Source of the DNA: Thelephora terrestris
Lineage: Eukaryota; Basidiomycota; Agaricomycetes; Thelephorales; Thelephoraceae
Direction of reading: 5' to 3'
NCBI GenBank assembly: GCA_015956445.1
Contig: WIUZ02000004.1
Span: 62,001-126,000, forward strand
DNA length: 64,000 nt
The first letter of the stretch is position 1. Each line of letters opens with the position of its first letter. This document shows, piece after piece, positions 9,522 to 21,020 of the stretch. The translations under genes were made by a program, and so were the position numbers. Under the pieces are notes generated by a model. It saw only the letters and a program-made list of their open reading frames with translations, had not been told where the DNA came from and did no database searches.

Positions 9522-12500
9522 ATGCTAAGACACGTCAACATCTCAAGGTCCCCATCTGGCCTCATCTGGAGGACCCTCGGCCCACTTCGTTCGTACCATG
9601 ACGAATCCTTCGGGTTCCGAAAACCTCGGACGTTCACCCACCCTGACTGTGAGTCCCTCTCCAATCCCCCTGGAACTGGCGATATCATACCTAAACTCGG
9701 GAACCAGATAACGAGAAACAGTTACAGAATCGCGTCGAGAACGCTCCATTGTTACAATACGTCGAGGCCTTCCGGACCTTCGGTCATGCAGCTGCGAAGA
9801 TCGACCCGCTCGAGCTACTCCGTCGAGAACGTGTCCCCGCTTTGGATCCCGCACGTTATAACCTTACGGACCTCAGCAAGGAGTACAATGTAAACGGGAT
9901 CATCTGGACCAAACCCGTTGAATCGAACCAAGACCAAGACGAGTGGTGGACGCTTTCCAAGATAACTCAGCACCTTCACGCGACCTACGTCGGAGGGCTA
10001 GCATACGAGTTCAATCATTCTTCTTCCCACGCAGAGGCACTCTGGTTCGCCCATTACCTCGAGTCGAGGAAATGCGATGATCAGTGCGAGCTTCCACCAG
10101 AGAGGAAGAAACGCATCCACGATTTGCTTGCAAGGAGCGAATCCTTTGATCACTTCATGCAGGCAAAGTTCCCCAATTTGAAGAGGTATGGGTTGGAAGG
10201 TGGTGAATCGTTATTGCCTGCCTTGGATACGCTGTTCTCTGTTGCTGCCCAAAGTTCGTCACCTTGTATAATACGCCTAACATCCCTCTCAAACCTTCTT
10301 AGCCGGCATCCGGAACATCGTGTTGGGTAGCGCTCATCGTGGAAGGTTGAACATTCTCACCGAACTACTCGAATATTCCCATACCGCGCTTTTCCACAAG
10401 ATCAAGGGAAACTGTGAGTTCCCAGCGAACTTGGAGGTTTCCGGGGACGCGGTAAGCCACTTGGGTGGGTGTTTGGGCTTCGCTGGACGTCCTTATTGAA
10501 GATCTCACATGATGAGATGTAGTTGCCTCGCCTTGCCTACACTACGAAGGGTCCTCGGAACCGATCAAGGTTTCGCTCCTACCGAACCCCTCCCATCTAG
10601 GTTAGTTTGCATACTGTACGCCACAGCGTAGTTTGAACTCTCACAAACAGAGGCGGTGAATCCCGTGGCCCTCGGCAAGACCAGAGCGAAACAATACTCG
10701 CTCTTGAGGACGTCTCCCGAAGACTGCAAACTCGGCGATAGGGTCATGTGTGTGCAGCTCCACGGGGACGCTTCGTTCGCTGGTCAGGGTGTCATTATGG
10801 AAAGCCTCGGACTGAGCAACCTTCCTCACTACACCACCGGTGGGACCGTCCATATTGTGGTCAAGTAAGCCCTCGTAGTGTCAACCCGAAACCCGGGATG
10901 GGTACTTACCCCGCTCCGCCCCCAGTAACAGGTGGGGCTCGTAGGGAACCCCCTGAATGCTCACTAAACCTAGACGTCTAGCATCGGCTACACAACCCCA
11001 GCTGCAGGTGCTCGATCATCGCTCTACAGTTCGGACATTGGCAAGATGATCAACGCGCCAGTGCTTCATGTCAACGGCGATCATTCGGAAGGTGAAAACC
11101 CCTAAAGCTAAAAGTCTCTTTTGCTGATCACCGCTAACGCCATCGCGGGTTAACTATAACACCATCATACTCGTCGCTCAGATGTCGCTCGGGCGGTCGA
11201 GGCAGCATTTGCGTACAGGAATCATTTCAGGAAGGATGTGATCGTGGATTTGATCGTGTATCGCCGTTGGTCAGTGGTTTCAGACATTGTCCTGTGCTTC
11301 CGTTTTCCAGCTAAAGCCTGGATCTGCATAGGGGACACAACGAACTGGATGAGCCAGCATTCACTCAACCGCTTATGTACTCGAAGATCCGGTCCCGGAG
11401 GTCTGTTCCAGAGTTATATGAGGATCAACTAGTTGTGAGTCTGCAGTATCCCATCACGAAGTCATGACACGAGGGAATAATCCCCTTGTTCCCGTTCTCC
11501 CAAGGCCGATAATATCATGACCGTGGAGGAGATAGCCGAGGTTCGCAAGGTCCATAGAGCGCTGCTTGAAGAAAAGCTTGCGGCTGTCCCGTCTTTCCAA
11601 CCTACCGTTCCAACCCCCAACGGCCTATGGTCTACGATGGTTTGGCCCGCTAGTGAGAAAGCCGAGAAGAACCCTGAGACCGGTGTAAACGAACAAACCC
11701 TCAGGGATGTCGGAAAAGCTAGTGTCACGATATCATCTGAAGGCTTCGTGGGGTTTCTCTCTCGATCACCTTGCCCGCAGCATCCTCATATGATCGCGAC
11801 TTAGGAAATCCATCCTCGTTTGAAACGCCACGTCAACGCCCGTTTGGAGAAGATCGAAGCCGGAAGTGGCCTCGATTGGGCCACCGCAGAAGCCATGGCA
11901 TTTGGATCTCTCATGTTGGAGGGCTATGATGTCAGGATATCCGGACAAGACGTAGGAAGGGGGACTTTCTCGCAAAGGTGCGCAGAGGAGTGGAGATTCC
12001 TGATATCAGGAGGCTCATTACCTGCGAAGGCACGCGATGTTTGTCAGCCAACAGGATGAATCTGTCATCGTTCCCTTGAATACCGAGCTGCAGTGCGACG
12101 CGAAGCTGGAGCTTGCGAATAGTTCTCTGAGCGAATTTGCTGTTATGGGCGTGAGTCATTGCTCGTGTTGTTGAAGAGGCTGGTGTGGCTTACGTGCGAA
12201 ATTGGTAGTTCGAGTATGGCATCAGTTGGGAGCGCCCGACCATTCTACCTATCTGGGAAGCGCAGGTAAAGGTTATGCGTCAAGGGCACGAACGGCTTCT
12301 GACTCTTTCCACTTCACAGTTCGGAGACTTCTTCAATGGTGCGCAAGTGATCATCGACACTTTTATCTCCTCAGCCGAGAGTAAGTTCAGCATCCTCGAC
12401 TTCGCCGACCCTGCGTGCTCAATAGAGGATTCGTAGCGAAATGGCTTCGTCAGAGCGGTATCGTGCTACTCCTTCCCCACGGTCTAGATGGCGCGGGTCC

Positions 12501-13274
12501 GGAACATTCTTCTTCCCGCTTGGAGCGGATGTTACAGGTGGGGATACCGTTGACCGATGGATCGTTGGTGCTGACTGTGATACCCCCGTAGTTATCGAAC
12601 GACCGATATAGTCCCAATCAGGAAGAGCCGAACATCAATATGCACATCACTTTCCCGACGACGCCTGCCCAATATTTCCATTTGTTGAGAAGGCAGATGA
12701 AGAGGAACTATCGGAAACCACTTGTAGCCGCGTCCCCGAAAGGGTTGCTTCGCTTGCCGGTGCGTCACTTCTCCCCGTGTTTTGACCATTTTTTAGTCTC
12801 TGATTCCGGAAGGCTGCAATATCCTCGCTCGAGGAAATGGCTCCCAACACCCGGTTCCGACCCGTCCTAGACGACCCTATCGCCGACACATCCAAGGTCG
12901 ATCGCGTAGTCCTCCTCACCGGAAAACTTTACTACGACCTCGTCAAAGAACGTCAAATCCGCAACCTGTCTGACAGAGTCGCGTTCGTCCGTCTCGAAGA
13001 ACTATCGCCGTTCCCCTTCGACGAACTCCACGCCGCACTGAAGCGGTACACGAAAGCTAGGCAGATCTTATGGGTGCAAGAAGAACCTAAGAACCAAGGA
13101 GCGTTTACGTACATCGAGCCAAGAGTGAACAATCTGTTGGCCGAGGGGCTGAAGACGAAGTTCAGGATCGGCTACAGAGGGAGAGATGAGGATGCTGTTC
13201 CTGCGACTGGGACGGGAGTTGTGTACAAGGCTCAGCAGGAGAAGGTCTTGAAGTCTGCTTTCGAAGGACTTTGA
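9522..13274 (+). CDS. 2-oxoadipate/2-oxoglutarate dehydrogenase E1, DHTKD1 type
   Basis: Thiamine-diphosphate enzyme that decarboxylates 2-oxoadipate (and 2-oxoglutarate) in mitochondria, in lysine and tryptophan breakdown. The ATG at 9522 gives a basic, hydroxylated presequence ([17 protein letters not shown]), followed by [15 protein letters not shown]. Conserved blocks in order are [95 protein letters not shown], then [24 protein letters not shown] and [13 protein letters not shown]. The C-terminus has [16 protein letters not shown] and [17 protein letters not shown]. At least 12 introns occur. One exon is only six bases (TAACAG, 10926-10931), and supplies the second Asn of the GD...NN cofactor motif. 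The lack of the longer OGDH N-terminus favours DHTKD1 over Kgd1. The stop is at 13272-13274. Confidence 0.9.
10926..10931 (+). other. Six-base microexon in the DHTKD1-like gene
   Basis: The preceding exon ends ...GTC AA at 10864 and the next begins at 10982 with C ATC GGC TAC. Direct joining gives VVNIGYTT, which lacks a residue pair found in all OGDH-type E1 enzymes. Inserting TAACAG, which is flanked by an upstream CCCAG acceptor and a downstream GTGGGG donor, gives VVNNSIGYTT and restores the NN of the thiamine-diphosphate/Mg motif. Both flanking introns are 50-61 bases long. Confidence 0.7.
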
Positions 13275-13939
13275 CGGCCGTCGAAAAACGATGGCAGGTG
13301 AAATCACGAAGAGAACGAAGCTGGCTTCCACTCTGCCGCGCGTGGAACGATCATACCACAAGGTCGACGCCATTTTCGATAATATTCAAGACATATATTT
13401 GACAGACGATGTACAACAAAGACGTGGAGTTTGGATTTGATGTTTGTGTTACAGTTTCTTCAGCTTCAATTGCCGAATCCAAGGCGGCATGCTTAAGTGC
13501 CTCTGGAGAAGGAGTGACCAATTACTCCCTTTCGTCTGTGGAGGGCAAAAAGGAATTATTTGATGGATCCCCAGCTTGCTACTGAACCAAAAGTTTTTCG
13601 CCCCGTAGGACTGCCGGACCACGGAAAGCTCAAGGGCAAGTGTTCGAGCAGACATGCGCGCCCAGAAAGTCATGAAAACAGCTCCGTTGCTTTGGGGTCA
13701 CAGGATGGTATTGTAAGTATCGAAGAGAGATCGACATGCAGGGATAAATGTCAATAAGTCATGAGGTGCTGTGCGCTTGTGGTATAAGCTCCATTGAAAG
13801 TGGAGGTTGGCGTGACGGTATGATATAAAGTGTCCTTGGGCGAAAAATGGCATATGCATAGATAACAAATTGCATGGGTGGTAAAACTCGTGGGTTCAAT
13901 GCTGCAGTGGAGTGCGAATTGGAGAAGTCGAGTTGAATG
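13275..13939. other. 3' flank shared with the other metacaspase units
   Basis: This lies between the DHTKD1-like gene and metacaspase A (convergent). From about 13500 it is recognisably like 17130-17584 and 20690-21020, for instance GAAAGCTCAAGGGCAAGT at 13625 and again at 20734, and GGCATATGCATAGA near 13850 and 20930. It therefore belongs to the triplicated segment. A minus-strand frame of 74 codons (13449-13673) has weakly similar counterparts in the other units, but no family is recognised. Confidence 0.55.
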
Positions 13940-15814
13940 TTAGAGCACGACGATTCGGTCCATGTCCTGTGGAAAGGCGGTCAGATGAGGGTAAGGTGAG
14001 GATAAACTGCCTCCAAGACATACGAGTGGCGTTATGCTTCCGAGCTGGAGATCCTGGAAGTTATCCATCTCGAGTCCTGTGTCCTCCTTGACAACCGTGT
14101 CCTCGTAGATCCCGTGCTTTCGATCAGCTTCACGACGATCATGCTCTCGATGAGCGGCGCCGTGCATCTTCGTCGTAAACGAGTGAACATCGTAGCTATT
14201 GAACGGGGGAGTAGACCCTCAGAACCGTCTCGATCGGCTTCCAGGTGAACTTACTTAAGACTCGTCATCAGCTGAGAGTAGGTTAATCGTGGGTTCTTTT
14301 CTGATACGGTGTGTCTAGCGGGTGCGTAAATTTGGAAAGGTGAGATGACCACTCACTCAGAATATCAACCAAATACTGTGAGATCAGGTGTGAGTGATCG
14401 TCGAGACAGCCAGAAGACAGTATAGACGCACTGTTGTCATTGAGAGGCTATCCCCATCGCGTGTGCTTGCATCCCAAGAAATTTGACCGTCGCCGGACGA
14501 CGAGATGGATATCTACCAGAGCCATGGGGGTAAGGTGTAGATTATATGGTTTGGAACCCAACACACCACGTCAGCATGTGGAAGAGCCCCCGAGGTTGGT
14601 TCCATCCGACTGCGACACCACCCATCACATTCAAACAAACGTTCCGGTGATGTACAGCTTCTCCCCTGGAGCAAGCTGGTGTCTTCACCCACTGAAGACG
14701 AGCTCTCCATCGTCTGTACGGCCAAATCGAGACTGAAGAATCTGCCGCCACTTCCCACCGAGGAGCGGGGAAGGCTTAGAGACCGATTAAAAGTGCCCCT
14801 GCAGTTCCTCCTTACTATGTAGGCAGGTACCAGGGAATGAGCGGTTGCGTGCGATGGGACTACGATGGCGACGTACCGTTCCAATTCTGAAGGGTCCTGC
14901 TTCTGCGTGGCCCCTTATTGACCCACGGCCGACATACATTGTTGCAATTGTGATGAGGAAGGTCTGCCTAAAAGTCAGGAACAGCGTGCGTGGGTGTGTA
15001 CAAGAAGACATTACCCAACAGAGTGCCAGAGTGACAACAATCAAAAATCGCAGTGAGGGCCGAACCTTGAGGAAGAGGATCCACCAAACACTCGTGGAGA
15101 TCCTGAATGCGAAGGTCAATAATGCTGTGCTGCAAGGGTTTGTGAGACGCAAGAGACTAACATTGTCCCTAATCTTGGCTCCGTTTGATGCGATGAGGGC
15201 TGGGATGACAGAGGGCTCAATGCCAGATGCAGATGAAATGGTTGAGCAAACTCACCCTCGTCCAAACCGTCTTCTTCGGTGCCCGTCCTGCAGGGCAACT
15301 GGCCAGAATGACCGCTGACTAATTGAGGGGATAGTGTCAGTGTCGATGGTGGTGAGTACGGGGAGGGGGGCGCGTACAGTAGAAGATGCGGCGATTCCCC
15401 GGTTCCGCCCTACGGCACAAACCTCTAATTTCGCGCATCTAGAGGAAATTAAGGTTAGGGTACGAGGATGTTTGGTCCAATCAAGGGAACGGGCGAACTA
15501 AATTGTCCTCCGTTGGTTGCAACCGCTCCTCGGTTCCATCTTCGTCAGTCATCACTGTAATGTCGGCGTCGGCATAGTCCCAATGGTCTAGAAGACACGA
15601 AAGGCCCGTCTGAGTTACGAGTACAGTGGACTGAGAGGAATAATTCACCTTGAATGAATTCTTTGAACTTCTTGACGTTTGGGATAGATGTGGGGATTGG
15701 ATCCAAGACCGCCTGGCCGTTTCCTTCTACTCCGTTGGGATAACCGATCCCAACGAGTAAAGCCTTCTTTTTCGTAGAGCGCCCGCGGGTGGTTGCGCTA
15801 TATTCAACAGTCAT
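13940..15814 (-). CDS. Type I metacaspase, tandem copy A
   Basis: Caspase-like cysteine peptidase (family C14B) that cuts after Arg/Lys; fungal members act in stress responses, protein-aggregate clearance and cell death. The ATG at 15814 begins MTVEYSATTRGRSTKKKALL, so the long Pro/Gln-rich prodomain of most type I metacaspases is absent. Exons give VLDPIPTSIPNVKKFKEFIQ, DADITVMTDEDGTEERL, IREIRGLCRR context, then IFYFSGHSGQLPC with the catalytic His (15302-15316). Next are EEDGLDEALIASNGAKIRDN and SALTAIFDCCHSGTLLGN with the catalytic Cys, the second Cys of DCCHSG (15025-15042). The p10 part has SPERLFECDGWCRSRM, GCLDDHSHLISQYLVDILS and MDNFQDLQLGSITPLV. About ten introns all keep frame and both catalytic residues are present, so the gene looks intact. 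The stop is at 13940-13942. Confidence 0.87.
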
Positions 15815-15910
15815 TATCAAGAGGCAGACCGTGGGAGAGCGGCAGATAATAGAGGGGGGAAGGAGAAGGAGAAGGGGAGAAGTTGGTCAGAGTAGACTCT
15901 CCACCACCCG

Positions 15911-15920
15911 GATTATATAC
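15911..15920 (-). promoter_or_regulatory. TATA box of metacaspase A
   Basis: On the minus strand this reads GTATATAATC within a CCxCCCGG context, about 97 bases upstream of the ATG. The same box sits at nearly the same distance in copies B and C, which supports it as the core promoter. Confidence 0.6.
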
Positions 15921-17130
15921 CGGTTAGTGCACAATGGCGGTGTAAACCCATAGTACCGGCGTGGACGTTGCAGGCAGTCGAACGTATCATGTGGGATGAG
16001 ATTGAGAACGCTGACCACTGAATCGATGAAAGACCAGAACAGGTTTTTGCGGCGGTAATCATGAGTTACAAAATGGAGTACGACTACAGAAGCTGTGCGA
16101 AATGGTCAGATGAGACACAAGGGTGGATCTTTCCACCAGAAAACACGCCTCTCCCTGCAGCTTTGGGCTACGATCATACCTGTGAATTCGTGAGTCCGAG
16201 ATCCACGGATTTTTATGTTGCTCAGCCAAGCAAACCCCTATTTCAGCTTGCGGTCGATCCAGGGTGGAAGCATTTCAGGCTGGCCACATCCAAAGCACGG
16301 GGGCAAGGTGGTCAGACAGAGCCACGTTGGTTTGTGACAGATCGTTTTGTCTTGGCAGATTTTAGGAAACCAATTAACGCCCCAAAGTGAAGGTGACTGC
16401 AGATACCTGTTCACTTCCTTCTTCGGCTCAGGACAAAACCACTTGACTCTTGGCGTGGTGCACAAAACGGACATTGGATCTCCAACGAGACAACGACCAG
16501 CACACCCAGAAACCAGTCTCGACCTCGGCAATATCGATCGAAAGTTAGCCCCGAGTATGTAGCATCAGCCACACGCAATCTCAATATCCAACACTTTTTC
16601 CATGAGGCTGTGCCGCACGTGTCAAGGACAAAAGCTCTCCTTGTGAATATGTAGCCAAGGTGTCCGCCACACGATCGATGGACAGAAGGATGGATCCTGT
16701 GTCACATCCAATTTAAGGCGGGTCTCCCTTCTTGACGGACTATTCCTGGGACTGCCGGAACACGTGTAGGATACTGGCAGTGCTCTTCCGTTTTCAGCGC
16801 TGAGACCATAGAATGCTGGAGGGGTAAGAAAGGCATCGCCTCGAGGCGACCGAAGCACCGTGCGAGCAGTCGTGCGTGGCAATGTTTTGCGTTGGGTGAA
16901 TGGCCGTGAACACTGAAAAGGCGTCCTCACACTATACTTAGCAGTAATGTGGGTTATCCGGGATCTGAACAAATACCGCTGTGCGACTCATCTTTTTGTA
17001 CCGCGGAGCTCGAGAGAAGTACGGGGTGCGGTTGATACGCTTCCGAGTCGCTGTGTTATGATGTCCGCGTGCAAAGAATAACCATACCGTATCTCAATGT
17101 GCCCATGAGCATTGGCTTCGCCAGGCTCAG
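15921..17130. pseudogene. Decayed upstream segment of unit A
   Basis: This is 1.2 kb upstream of metacaspase A. It aligns by eye with 19500-20690 and 22961-24080, yet its open frames (109 codons plus at 16061, 97 minus at 16238, 116 minus at 16622) do not correspond between copies. Fragments such as the minus-strand EPKKEVN recur in A and B. It may be the remains of a second gene that was duplicated with the metacaspase, or simply intergenic DNA. No family is recognised. Confidence 0.4.
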
Positions 17131-17584
17131 ACCGCCGATGTCTTCGCCAATCGATCCAAATCCTGGAAAGCCCCAGGCGATACAAAGGTCGAACATCGAA
17201 CGGTCAGGGTTATGAAAACAGCAGACATGATGGTTTTTCGAAGAGATAGAGATGTGTTGGTTGTCGTAATCGCATATTCACTCATGGACGTTGGATCGAT
17301 AGTGAGGGCCGCCGGACCGTGCGAGGCTTGAGGCGAGCATCTCGGCCGACACACGGAAACGCACAAAGTCATAAAACCGGCTCAGCCACATCAAAGAAGT
17401 AGTATGTCAAAGATAACACAGATAGTTTAGACGTTTGAAACTGGAAATTAGTGCGGTGCTACGATATAAGACATCCGGGGGTGATAAATGCCATATTCAT
17501 AAATGATAAACTGTTTGGGTGAGTGGTATAACCTTGGGACATCGTCACGCTAACGCGTGCGTATAAGGGGAGTCGAGTCGAACT
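17131..17584. other. 3' flank of metacaspase B
   Basis: This is the counterpart of 13500-13939 and 20690-21020. It shares TAAGACATCC/TGTCCTTGG-type and ATGCCATATTCATAAATG-type stretches with those regions. It holds no recognised gene and should include the transcript end of copy B. Confidence 0.45.
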
Positions 17585-19395
17585 TCAAAGCTCGAAAATC
17601 CGGCCCATGTCCTTCCAAAAGCGGTCAGCCGAGGCAAATGTCAGGTCGGGATATTCAAGACGTACGAGCGGCGACAGACTTCCTAGCTGGAGGTCCTGGA
17701 AGTTATCCATCTCGTACTCATCTTCAGGTTTTGTACCCTCAGCTCTATGAACACGTCTCTTTTCCCGATAGTACCTATGCATATCCATCGTATACGAGTG
17801 AACTTTATGGCTATAAAAACGGTGAGAAAATCCCTCAGAGAATCGTTTCAATGGAGTCGTCTTACTTGAGACGCGTCATCAGCTGAGCGTAAGTTATTTG
17901 TGGGCGTTGTTCCGACGAGGTACGTTCTACGGGTATGTCGATCCATGGAGGAGAAACAGAGCCATTAAGGATCTCGATTAAAGACTGCAGAACGGATCGT
18001 GAGTGATAGTGGCGGGAGGCCCGGCAGCCATGATCAACGCACACTCGTCATTGATACGACGTCTCCGTTTCGCGTTACGTCCCAAGAAATCTGATGGTCG
18101 TTAGATGACGAAATAGATATCTACCGAAGCCGATTCAGTAAAAACCAGGGATATCGAATACTCTGAAACCCGACACACCACTTCAGCGTGTTGGGACTCC
18201 TTCCTTTGCTTTCTGTCGCGGCACCACCCATCGCAAAACTGGCGCTCTGGCGACATACACCTTTGTTCGGTGTACGTGTTGAGATCCCCATCCGATAGGG
18301 GTATCTCGCTATGCATGAACCCGAAGATGCTTGGAGAAGGAAGATCGCCTTCGCCGCTCCCCATCCTAGAGCGGGGTTGGTCTAAGGCCTTAGGACGGGT
18401 GACCATCCCGTCCCTTCTGACTGTACACGCGAGGGAGTCAGTGGGCAAGCAATGGATGCACGGTGCCAACGCACCGACGGTGTTACAACGGCTTTTGCTG
18501 TTGCGTTTTCCCTTATTGACCCAAGGGTAATAGACGGAGTTGCACCTGTAATGTCCAAGATCTGCCCAGGTGTAAGTGACGAACAGATAGCAGATCCATA
18601 GGGGGAAGACGTCACCAAGCATGGTACCAGAGTGACAAGAGTCGACAATTGCGGTGAGCGTGGATCCTATGGGAAGGTTCTTCACCAAAATATTGTGTAG
18701 CATCTGAATCGGGGGGTCAAAACTCCCGTATTGGAAGGGTAGGTGTGACACGAAACACTGACATTGTCCCTGATCTTGAACCCGTCGACTGAGATGAGGG
18801 CTAGCATGGCAGAGGGTTCGATACGTAGACATATGAGAGGTTTGGGGATACTCACTCTCGTCCAGATCATCTTCTTCGCTACCCGTCTGGCAAGGTAACT
18901 GGTCAGAATGACCGGCATCTAATCAAGGGGTATTGTATTAGTGGTGGATGCGGGGATGGGAAGGCGCATACAATAGAAAACGCGACGATCCCCTGTGTTC
19001 ACCCCGCGACGTAAGGCTTTCAATTCGCGTTCCTAGAGGATGATATCGTTAGGACACGCTGTCATTTTGCACCTTTGGGGGAAGGGACAAACCAGATTGG
19101 CCTTTGTTGGTCGCAATCTCTCCTCGACTTCAGCCTCGTCAGTCATCACAGTGATGTCGGTATACCCCCAACGTTCTAGCATTGAGGGACTGGGTGAGTC
19201 GTGCATATAGTGAGCTGAGAGAAAGAGTTTACCTTGAATGAAATTCTTGAACATCTCGACGTTTTGGGTAGATGTAGGGATGGGATCCAACACATAGCCG
19301 TCTACCTGTGTTCCGTCGGTATAACTAATCCCCACGAGTAAAGCCTTCTTTGTGGTAGAGGGCTCGCGAGTGGTTTCGATGTAATCAACAGTCAT
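17585..19395 (-). CDS. Type I metacaspase, tandem copy B
   Basis: Second metacaspase. The ATG at 19395 gives MTVDYIETTREPSTTKKALL; an in-frame upstream ATG at 19461 exists, but the paralogues support this one. Exons yield YVLDPIPTSTQNVEMFKNF, YTDITVMTDEAEVEERL, LKALRRGVNTGDRRVFYYAG with GHSDQLPC (catalytic His, 18902-18916), EEDDLDETLISVDGFKIRDN and LTAIVDSCHSGTMLGD (catalytic Cys, 18626-18643). Then come LGHYRCNSVYYPWVNKGKR, SPERQFCDGWCRDRKQ and MDNFQDLQLGSLSPLV near the end. DSCHSG is the classical caspase/metacaspase signature, while A and C read DCC. All introns used (for example GTATGCG...ATTAG inside the His exon join) keep frame. The prodomain is missing as in A and C. It lies head to tail with A and C on the minus strand, and a paralogue-specific role is possible but unproven. 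Confidence 0.87.
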
Positions 19396-19488
19396 CTTCA
19401 AGAAAATTGTAGAAGCACGGCGGGTGTAAGAGGAGGGAAGGGGGAGGCGGATCCTGGTCAAAGTATGGCTATGCTGTCACCGCCCGGG

Positions 19489-19499
19489 TTATATACTGT
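19489..19499 (-). promoter_or_regulatory. TATA box of metacaspase B
   Basis: On the minus strand this is CAGTATATAAC, directly after GACCCCGAACGTCC and next to CCGCCCGGGTT. It lies about 95 bases from the ATG and is near-identical in context to copy C. Confidence 0.62.
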
Positions 19500-20690
19500 T
19501 GACCCCGAACGTCCTAGTTTTTCGAGGTGGAAGCCCCGGGCATTTGCGAGCGGAGTAAGAACCTGCACTGGTGCATGATGTGGACTGAAGTACTGGGGAC
19601 GTGTCGACTTCAACGTCGAGACTTTTGCGAGGATGAGATGGAAACGCGGAACACTGAATCGATCACAATGGCCCAACGCCGGGTTTTTACAGCGATAAGC
19701 GGATGCGCAGGCACAACTCGGAAGATGTGCGGAACGGCCAAATGAGACGTGGATAAACTACTGGGCGAAAGTTCCGTTCGAAAATACGCCTCTGTTTATC
19801 CGTGGGTTCAAGGTCCACAGATTTTCGATGTTTCCTTCTTCAAAGCGTTCTTCACAGCATTTCATTTCGTGATCGACCCATACGGGGCGGTTGTGAAAAC
19901 GTTTCGCCGTGGATCGACTCGCCTTTGCGGATTCTTGGAAACCAACAAACGTCCTTGGTTTCGGTGAATGTAACTATGGATACCCGTTCACTTCTTTCTT
20001 CGGCTCAGCCTCAGCGTCGACAAAGCCAGCTTGAGCCTTGGCACCATGCAAGGCGAGGACGTTGCATCTCGAACGTAACAACGGAGCGAGAGGCAACATC
20101 AAGCATATGAATCGACCACACGCGATGCGCATACCCCATATCGAAAATCCCTGGCAGGATTCCACAAGGCTGTGCAGCGCACCTCGAGAACGCACCTCTC
20201 CTTGTAAATAGCCAAGCGTGGCGTCGGCTGCGCGGGTGACGAGTGAAAACCCCGGTTCCTATGTCACATTAATTCGAATCAGGGCGGCCTTTTCAACAAA
20301 GCGTTGCGAGGACTGTCGAACCGCGTGTAGGGCCCTGTCAGTGCCTTTTCAGTGCTCAGTGATGAGGCATGGAACGTAGTCAAACAGATAAGAAAGGCGC
20401 TGATGCATCGCGCGAGTCATTGTACAGGGCCTAGAAGTAATGTGGGTCGACGGGGATCCGAGTCCTGGGTAGGCATCGGTCTTTACTCGTTCTGTAAGGT
20501 GTGCGCAGCAGCATTGGCGACTCTGGTGCCCGCATCAACCGATTCAAACCCACAAAAACTCCAGGAGGTTCAAAATTCGAACGATGAGTGCGCGTCGTGG
20601 AAGCGGGAGCCACGGAAGTCGGCGTAATTGTTCGTAGGGGAGGCGAACATAGAGGTTTTATTGGAGAATCCGTAATCTCATGGTCGTCAG
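19500..20690. pseudogene. Decayed upstream segment of unit B
   Basis: This matches 15921-17130 and 22961-24080. On the minus strand a frame reads GYLQGEVRSRGALHSL; unit C has GYSQGKVCSRHALHGL in the equivalent place, which suggests a coding past. The frames then diverge and no complete gene remains. No family is recognised. Confidence 0.4.
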
Positions 20691-21020
20691 ATATCGATCA
20701 AGAGAGCACTTCGTCCGGATCGCCAGATCGCGAGAAGCTCAAGGGCAAGTATTTGGGCCGACATGATGATGCACTCCAAGAAGTCACGAAAGCAGCTCAG
20801 TTGCGGTGGGGTTACAGGTTGGTGTCGTAATATACAGGGATGAATATAGATAAGTTAGAGGTATATGCTCCATCGAAACTGGAGATTAACGTGATAGTAT
20901 ATGATAGAAAGCGTCCTTGGGACATAGACGGCATATGCATAGACGACAAGCTTCATGGGTAGTTTAAGTTGGGGGTATCGTTTCGCCGGAGAGTACTCGT
21001 AGGCAGAGTCGAGTTGAGTG
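20691..21020. other. 3' flank of metacaspase C
   Basis: This is the counterpart of the flanks at 13500-13939 and 17131-17584. The stretch TGTCCTTGG then GGCATATGCATAGACGACAA is close to the copy near 13830-13870. No gene is recognised. Confidence 0.45.
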
